64,000 bases of DNA. Source: Labia minor (Eukaryota; Arthropoda; Insecta; Dermaptera; Spongiphoridae). A model generated the notes under the pieces. The model did not search any database, had not been told where the DNA came from, and saw only the letters and a list, made by a program, of their open reading frames with translations. The position numbers were made by a program, and so were the translations under genes. The DNA is taken from NCBI GenBank assembly GCA_963082975.1, contig OY720349.1:67330501-67394500 (forward strand), given 5' to 3'. Shown here one piece after another: positions 57,980 through 64,000 of this stretch (its first letter is position 1; every line of letters starts with the position of its first letter).

Positions 57980-58230
57980 TCTATTTTGGTGTAAATCTGT
58001 AAATACTACCTGAAGCTTGCACTAAGTTTATTTTAAAAATATATTATTATACAAATGAACATTTTCAAAAAAAAAAAATCACTCATGAATTATGAAAATA
58101 ATTTAAATGATATTGCTGATTATTTATAAAAACATTTTAATCTAGAACTTTAAAACAAATTAGTAGCGATTTTATGATAAATAACATTATTTTATTAAAA
58201 TAATTATTGGACCGTAGATATTCAATTTTT

Positions 58231-58966
58231 ACCGACCGACGATAGTAAGGGAGGTATTGGTTTCACACCAAATTTCACATGTGGAGATTTTTACATATCT
58301 CCACGAATCATTCATTTTCTTAACAGAAAAAAGTATTTTTAGCATGATGTCTGTCCGTCTGTCCGTCCGTCCGTATAGATGTGTACAGCCTGAACGGCTG
58401 AACGGATTTTGATGAAATTTGGTATATTTACTTAATGCATCAGTGGGATGAATTGATTGAATTGGTGCAAATCCGGAAACCGGAAGTGGTAGTATTAGTG
58501 ATCGACGATAGGAAGGGAAGGGTTATTTTCATACCAAATTTCACATGAGGAGATTTTTTACATATCATCACGAATCATTCACTTTGCATTGGTACTCGAG
58601 AAAAATCATCTTTATTAGTTTTTTCTTAATTAAAATTATATGACGTCATCCGACCATTCATGACGTCACAGCCTGATCTTACATATATATTATAAATAAA
58701 ATAAAATTAAAAATCATCTTTATTAGTTTTTTCTTAATTAAAATTATATGACGTCATCCAGCCATTCATGACGTCACAGTCTGGTCTTACATATATATTA
58801 TAAATAAAATAAAATTAAAAATATTTATGTTTATTATTTATGTATCCATATCTGTTTTTTATTACATTAATAGATATATGAAAATTATTTGAAATTGTTT
58901 CTGTAGCTGGAAATTGATTTATTTCAAACCGTCGGTCGGTTCGGACCTGGCCACAGGTCAACTTAT
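58231..58966 (+). mobile_element. HINE-like family 1 with internal tandem duplication (copy H1d)
   Basis: The same ends, hairpin and internal modules as H1c, lying only about 250 bp further right. A 108-bp part (58601-58708) is repeated immediately (58709-58816) with a few substitutions, so four TGACGTCA octamers are present instead of two. A reverse frame at 58815-58997 lies inside and is not a gene. Confidence 0.75.
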
Positions 58967-61399
58967 TTATTTCTAATTGGTAAATTAAAATTAACATTTA
59001 AACAAATGAATAAAGTAAACATTCTGGTTGATTTCAAATTAATTACATTGTCTGTTCTTTGCGCATTTACCAATATCAATTAGGAATTAAGAAAAACTGA
59101 TGATGTCTACCCAAATTCTCATAAAATAAACTAATTAATTAATTTGAAATCTAACATATCTAAGTGTTTAAAATCGATATTAATGATTTTTGTCCAAATT
59201 AAACATTTTTATTTTTTCCCAAAAGATGTTTAGAAAATATAAACAGTTTTTAATTTTTTAATAATAATAAAAAAAAATTGAACACACACTGGAATATTTA
59301 AATAATTAAGAGTTATTAAAATATATTTATTATTTTTTTAAAAAAATTATACTGAATTTATTATACTCATATTTTTTGTGAACGACAAATTTTATTTATA
59401 ATATAAATAATAATCATAAAACTAAATTCAATTTCTTGGCTTAATCTTAGCACACTTATTGATTGATTATTAATTATCTGTAAAAGATACTTAAACAATC
59501 TTGAAGTAATTTAAAAAAATAATATTTTTATTTTGTGTTTACAATTCGTCTTTCAACTTAAAGATGGAATCCCATGTGGAATGCATTGTGATCAATACCC
59601 ACACTCAACTCACCAAATAGAAGAAGAGAAGAGAAGAAGCAACTTCACAGAGTAGGTCGGCTTGGAGGTGAAAGACCTCTCTTTTCTCTTTTTCTATTAT
59701 GGACCTGCCTTTTCTATATTACCTGTTAGCTTCTTAACAAACGTTGCCATTGTCAATAACCAGCTAGTACAAACTACAATCAATATTTTTCAAACCCAGA
59801 AGCAAATTCAAAATATAAATTTCATAGAAACAGATTTAGTAAAAATCTTTTATTCTTTAATAGGATATAATATAAAAGATGTAATTAAAAATAGTGTCAA
59901 TTATCTTGTTTTTTAAACTTTAATTATTATTGTTTAAAATAAATATATGAAAGCCTTTCAATATAATTAAAACTTGTATTTAAGAATTAAATATTTTCTT
60001 AGTTGAGATTTCGAATTATTTATTTTATTTGGAAAAAAATAAGAATAAATCAATTTAAAATTCCTTTTTATGCATAAATTATGTGATTTTTAATAATGAT
60101 ATTTATTTTATAGACTACTAATATTCATATTCCACATACATAGTATCTAAATAGTTAATAAAATATGTTAAGTATGGTCTTTTATTAATTTAATAAACAT
60201 ATAAAATACGTATTTAAATAAAAATTAATGAATTATGTGAAATGATTTCAAGGCAGAATATAAAATAGATATAATTTATTGTTAATTATTCTATTATTTT
60301 GATTTAATCATATATTTTATTACTTAATTATCACATTTGAAGTGTATTTTTAATTCAGTATTATCGAACATGGACTAATTATAAATTGATTTTTTCATCT
60401 TAATAATAATAGTTTATTATTTTCAATTTTATACAATTTATTATTATATTTAAAATCTCAAAAATGACATTTTAATATGTTCTTGAACAGTCCCTCACTG
60501 GGATAATTGAATATCAACATCCTGCTTCCAGCTTTGCTTGTTCTTCCTCTGTTGGAACTAAATATCCCCTTCTTACATAGCAAACATTGAAATTCATTTT
60601 TTTCCTAAGAATTTGTTAAACTAGAAATAAAATTTGGATTACGCATTCTTGTGATTCCTTATAATTTAATTTAATAATATATATTATATTTCGTTTAATT
60701 TTATATTTTATAAATTCAAGTATATATTACTGTTGAAAAATCTTTCATTGGATTAAATAAAAAATGCAACGCTTAATATTATCGTGAATCACCGTAGAAT
60801 ATGTTTTAATATTTATTTTATTATTATATATATATATATATATATATATATTTAAATATTTCATAATATAAATCCTTTATAAATTATAATAATGAAACAT
60901 TTTGGTAAAGTTAAAAAAAAAATGATTTTGTATTGCAGAGGTGTAGTAGTAGTATTTTAGTAATTATTATAATTATTGAAATATTATTTATAAGATGCAG
61001 TCAATATATATAATTTATTTAAATTATTATTATTTTTGAACTCAATAATAACAAACAATTTATTATTTTGTCATTTACATTACCATTTTTGGTTGTGTAT
61101 TTCCATGAATTGTACTATTTTACTATTGTACTATTTTACTATTATACTATCATTTTTTAATGTTATTGTATACTTTATTTCTTGCAAATACAAATACCTA
61201 TAATTTTAATGTCTTTTAGTCATTGTAATCAAAGAGTAAACACTTTCAAATGTTAGATTTTTTCATTTATCAATTAAATTAATTTATAATAGAATTATTC
61301 TCTCTATATATATATTAAAGAAACGCCAACATATTATTATTATTTTTAACTTTAAATTTAATAATTGATTATAATATTTAATATATATAATATATGAAA
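58967..61399. other. AT-rich spacer
   Basis: Mostly low-complexity DNA with a TA run at 60825-60851 and a TACTATTT-type repeat near 61105-61150. Two short complex patches (59560-59760 and 60491-60588) show small frames. The longest (59662-59916, 84 codons) has no recognisable domain. I would not call a gene. Confidence 0.4.
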
Positions 61400-61401
61400 T
61401 A

Positions 61402-62380
61402 CACCTATCCCCCGATTTACACGGTACTTGTTTTACACGTTTTCGCTTTTACACGGTTTTCCAAATAATTTTGTTTTTTTGTTTTTATCGCACTCTACTA
61501 AATGCTACTGTGTTTGAACACGTGTGCTGTGTACACATCTCACGGGGAATCCCGAGCTTATGTGCTGACTTGCTGCACATGCACACTGTGTCTGTATTTC
61601 TTCGCATAAAATTAAAGTTTTATCTACGGAAAATTGTATTTGAGTGAAAGTTTCACAGTTTCAGAAAGATTTAATTTTCCATATTTGTAAATTACAAGTG
61701 AGTGCATAATTTAGATTATTATAAATTAAAATAAATTAAAAAAAATTATATGCTTATAATGTCGAAAGAAGTTAAAAGAAAAGTTTTTCTTTAGAAACTA
61801 AAATCGAAATTTAGAAATAGAGTAGTAGATGTTGCAAAATCATATAGCATGAATGAAGCTACAATAAGAACTATTAGAACAAATGAAAACACAATTAGAA
61901 AGAGTGTTGCAGCTGGCAATACCACGAGTATGGGCACAATTGATAATAACCGATTTTATTACCACCTCTCAGAATGTAAATATTTCTGCTTCAAACTTCG
62001 AATCGGCACAAATAACTTCGAGTGATGAAAGTGAATTCCAACCTTCGATTCCGAAAAAAAGAATGAGAGTAATTTCTGATAGTGATGAAGGTTAATAAAA
62101 CACCTTTGGTTTTATTTTTTGTTCTTCTGTTTAATGTATTGTAATTAAATAAAAAAACAGTGTTTCCGTAATATATTACATATTTTAACCTGTCAATGCA
62201 TTTTATTTTTATTTCTGTGTACACCTAAAAAAATTGAAAAACATCACAACTGTTAAATAGCAAAATTATGCATTTTCCGCAAGCTTTTCGATTTACACGG
62301 TTTTGACTTGAAAATTTTTAATTTTCGATTTACACGTTTTTCTCAGGAACGTATCTACCGTGTAAATCGGGGGATAGGTG
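61402..62380 (+). mobile_element. Internally deleted Tigger/pogo element, 979 bp
   Basis: The left end CACCTATCCCCCGATTTACA and its exact reverse complement at the right (ending 62380) form terminal inverted repeats of at least 23 bp. TA lies on both outer sides (61400-61401 and 62381-62382), the pogo/Tigger target duplication. Further sub-terminal copies of ACACGTTTT and GATTTACACG face inward. The internal gene has lost its catalytic part. Confidence 0.92.
61759..62095 (+). pseudogene. Tigger transposase remnant
   Basis: From an ATG at 61759 the frame reads M-S-K-E-V-K-R-K and meets a TAG within 12 codons. It then continues in the same frame through the helix-turn-helix stretch V-V-D-V-A-K-S-Y-S-M-N-E-A-T-I-R-T-I-R and R-K-S-V-A-A-G, typical of Tigger N-termini. 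The DDE domain that should follow is gone. The last part, in a different frame (within 61883-62095), is an acidic tail ending K-K-R-M-R-V-I-S-D-S-D-E. The stop, frame change and large deletion make it non-functional. Confidence 0.85.
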
Positions 62381-62706
62381 TACTCGTATATTCTAAAAAT
62401 TAAATTTAAAATAAAGATAAAAGTATTATGGATGTGAAATTATTTATATATAGTGTATTTTTATATTTTATGTATTCCGATTTTTATTATATTAACAATT
62501 ATTTGAAATATATTACTCCTAATATTTATTCTCATATTAATTTATGAAAATGATATCAATTAAATTTGATTTTAAAATTAGACTTCACTTAATCTTTCTT
62601 TGTGGAATCATTTCGTTTATACAATTTGCATGTATTAATTATTTATTTAATTCATCATCGTATTTTGTCCAATATTCTTTTTATTTATTTAGATGCTTTT
62701 TTGCAG

Positions 62707-63029
62707 TAACAAGCCAGTTTCCGGAGATCAGCAACAACTACATATGCCCCAAATGTAATCAACAATTTAATCACCACGAAGCACTTTCAGAACATTATTA
62801 CTATTGTAAAGATACTAATGTAAATAATATTTTCCCAAGACGTAAAAATTCGAATGGAAACAATCTATGTCCGCGATGTGGCAAAAGTTATCATCAAAAA
62901 CATAATTTAAATCGTCATTTACGAGATGAATGTGGTGTGGAACCTAAATTTCATTGTCCTTATTGTACATTTCGATGTAAAAGAAAATTTAATCTACAAT
63001 CTCATTTGAATCACCGACATCGAATATAA
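62707..63029 (+). CDS. lola: lola-type alternative 3' exon with three zinc fingers
   Basis: An open frame extends from 62544, but its first part is hydrophobic, intron-like sequence. A strong splice acceptor (TTTTTTGCAG) ends at 62706, so the exon most likely starts at 62707, in phase 1, and encodes about 107 residues to the TAA at 63027-63029. Three fingers follow: C-P-K-C with 12 residues to H and three to C (C2HC); C-P-R-C-G-K-S-Y with N-R-H-L and a final E-C-G (C2HC); and C-P-Y-C with 12 residues to H and four to H (C2H2). The C2HC-C2H2 pair joined by E-C-G-x-E-P-x-F is the pattern of Lola isoform C-termini, DNA-binding nuclear regulators in insects. The BTB part would come from upstream common exons, not seen here. 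Another BTB zinc-finger gene with the same exon design remains possible. Confidence 0.75.
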
Positions 63030-63055
63030 TTTATATATATATATTAATATAAGAT

Positions 63056-63180
63056 GACTCTTCAGTGGATTAGTGGTCAGCAAGACAGTTTACCACACTG
63101 AAGACTCGAGTTCGAGCCTAGAGAAATTCAATAATTAGTAATTTCTCTTTAAAGCTCTGCGTGATCCTCAGGGTCTATTC
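63056..63180 (+). mobile_element. tRNA-derived SINE-like sequence
   Basis: TGGATTAGTGGTCAGCAAGA resembles an RNA polymerase III A box in context, and ACTCGAGTTCGAGCC about 33 bases on resembles a B box. After these comes an AATTTCTCT block also seen in the SINE at 34190-34410. It begins about 27 bp after the stop codon of the zinc-finger exon. No full tRNA cloverleaf can be drawn. Confidence 0.5.
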
Positions 63181-63274
63181 GCAAATATTAAATATTAATT
63201 AATTAATTAATATAAGTTTTATTTTTATAATTTCTGTTAAATTTGAAATCTACTATTAAAACTGTTTATATTAT

Positions 63275-63870
63275 AAATCTTATCTTATTATGCTAGCTAA
63301 AATTGTTTGTATATATATATAGCCATGGGTTCTCAAAAACCGCTCTAACGATTTTTTTCAAATTCACACTAGATATAGTATTTATAAAGAAAAATTGATT
63401 TTTATTGATCACATCTCAGGAAAAATACATCTTAATTAGTTTTTTCTTAATTTAAATTTATATATGGAACACGACACAAATGACATCCATATTGAAATTT
63501 GTCTCCCGCCTTTTTTTAAAGGTTATTGTATTAATATTTTTTTATATTTAAAATATTTTAAAATTTTTAATTTAATTTCGAAATAAAATTAAAAATATAT
63601 ATTTTAATAATATTTTATAATTATAAATTACGATATATATTTATCTTCTTCCAATAAAAAAAAATATTCATTCACTTAGAAACATACCTTAATAATACAT
63701 ATTTATGTATTATTGAGGACACCAAGTTCCATTCATTTTATTCAGATTGATGCATTGATGCAACATTTAATAATTGTAATAAATAATTAAAGAATTGTAT
63801 TTCAGCTCGGTGTCTCAAGTTTTAATATTACCAGCCAAACCCAATATAATAATGAATTATTTTTTTTAAC
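63275..63870 (+). repeat. Interspersed repeat R3, long copy
   Basis: Matches 15640-15865 at both ends, with about 390 bp between (63317-63708) that the other copy lacks. The extra part contains GGAAAAATACATCTTAATTA and TTTTTTCTTAATTTAAA, which resemble a segment of the HINE-like family 1. Confidence 0.55.
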
Positions 63871-63872
63871 TT

Positions 63873-63906
63873 AAGTACCGAGCCGAGGCTCGGGGTCCCG
63901 GTACTT
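63873..63906. repeat. Nested GC-rich hairpin
   Basis: The outer arms AAGTACCG and CGGTACTT pair perfectly. Inside the left half, CCGAGCC-GA-GGCTCGG forms a second, competing hairpin. GC-rich stems like this stand out in AT-rich DNA and resemble the 3' hairpins of Helitron-like elements. Confidence 0.7.
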
Positions 63907-63919
63907 TATATTATCAAGT

Positions 63920-64000
63920 AAAACCGGGCACAGAACCGACCGATAAATTAATTTCCAGCTAAAGAATAATAATTCAAATAATTTTAATATATTTATTAAT
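63920..64000 (-). mobile_element. HINE-like family 1, 3' end, reverse, runs off the window
   Basis: On the minus strand it reads through TTTAGCTGGAAATTAATTTA and CGGTCGGTTCTG, matching the right end of family 1. The rest lies outside the window. The terminal hairpin is altered. Confidence 0.5.

Noticed and set aside
59662..59916. 84-codon forward frame as a gene
   Set aside because: No homology-like motif, AT-driven composition and no clear splice or promoter context.

Overview
The window is eukaryotic, very AT-rich (roughly four bases in five by eye) and dominated by transposable elements. The best host-gene signal is a zinc-finger exon near the right end (62707-63029). It resembles the alternative 3' exons of the insect BTB zinc-finger gene longitudinals lacking (lola). 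Together with the transposon families (Buster-type hAT, mariner, Tigger, Helitron-like, Ty3/gypsy, non-LTR retrotransposons) this points to an arthropod, most likely an insect; the order cannot be settled from the sequence. I see no bacterial features, CRISPR array, rRNA gene or intact tRNA gene.

Layout, left to right. 0-16 kb: copies of one Helitron-like family that carries a captured piece of a non-LTR retrotransposon (146-750, 1945-2455, 4891-6300, 9399-11425 reverse, 14947-15135 reverse), a small hAT element (7497-7773), and two GC-rich islands that look like promoters or leader exons (3754-3920, 13514-13760). 16-20 kb: an IS630/mariner-type transposase remnant, an internally deleted mariner with both ends, and a 123-bp inverted-repeat element. 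21.4-24.7 kb: a complete hAT transposon with an uninterrupted 619-residue transposase and an exact 8-bp target duplication. 25-36 kb: truncated retrotransposon tails, a GC-rich RTE-like fragment and a tRNA-derived SINE, separated by long AT-rich spacers. 36-39.9 kb: two families of short Helentron/HINE-like elements and another GC-rich island. 40.2-45.0 kb: a complete Ty3/gypsy retrotransposon on the minus strand, with LTRs that read as identical and one open 1391-residue Gag-Pol. 45-57 kb: mostly AT-rich spacer with one unexplained GC-richer block (45000-45560). 57-59 kb: two nearly full-length HINE-like copies. 61.4-64 kb: an internally deleted Tigger element, the lola-like exon, a SINE and more repeats.

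The only proteins that look translatable as they stand are the hAT transposase, the gypsy Gag-Pol and the zinc-finger exon, the last only as part of a spliced transcript. The hAT and gypsy copies look young and may be source elements. The rest are relics or non-autonomous copies that would have needed enzymes supplied from elsewhere. If the lola reading is right, much of the window may be intron or intergenic DNA of a large host locus expanded by transposons. No upstream BTB exon was found here.
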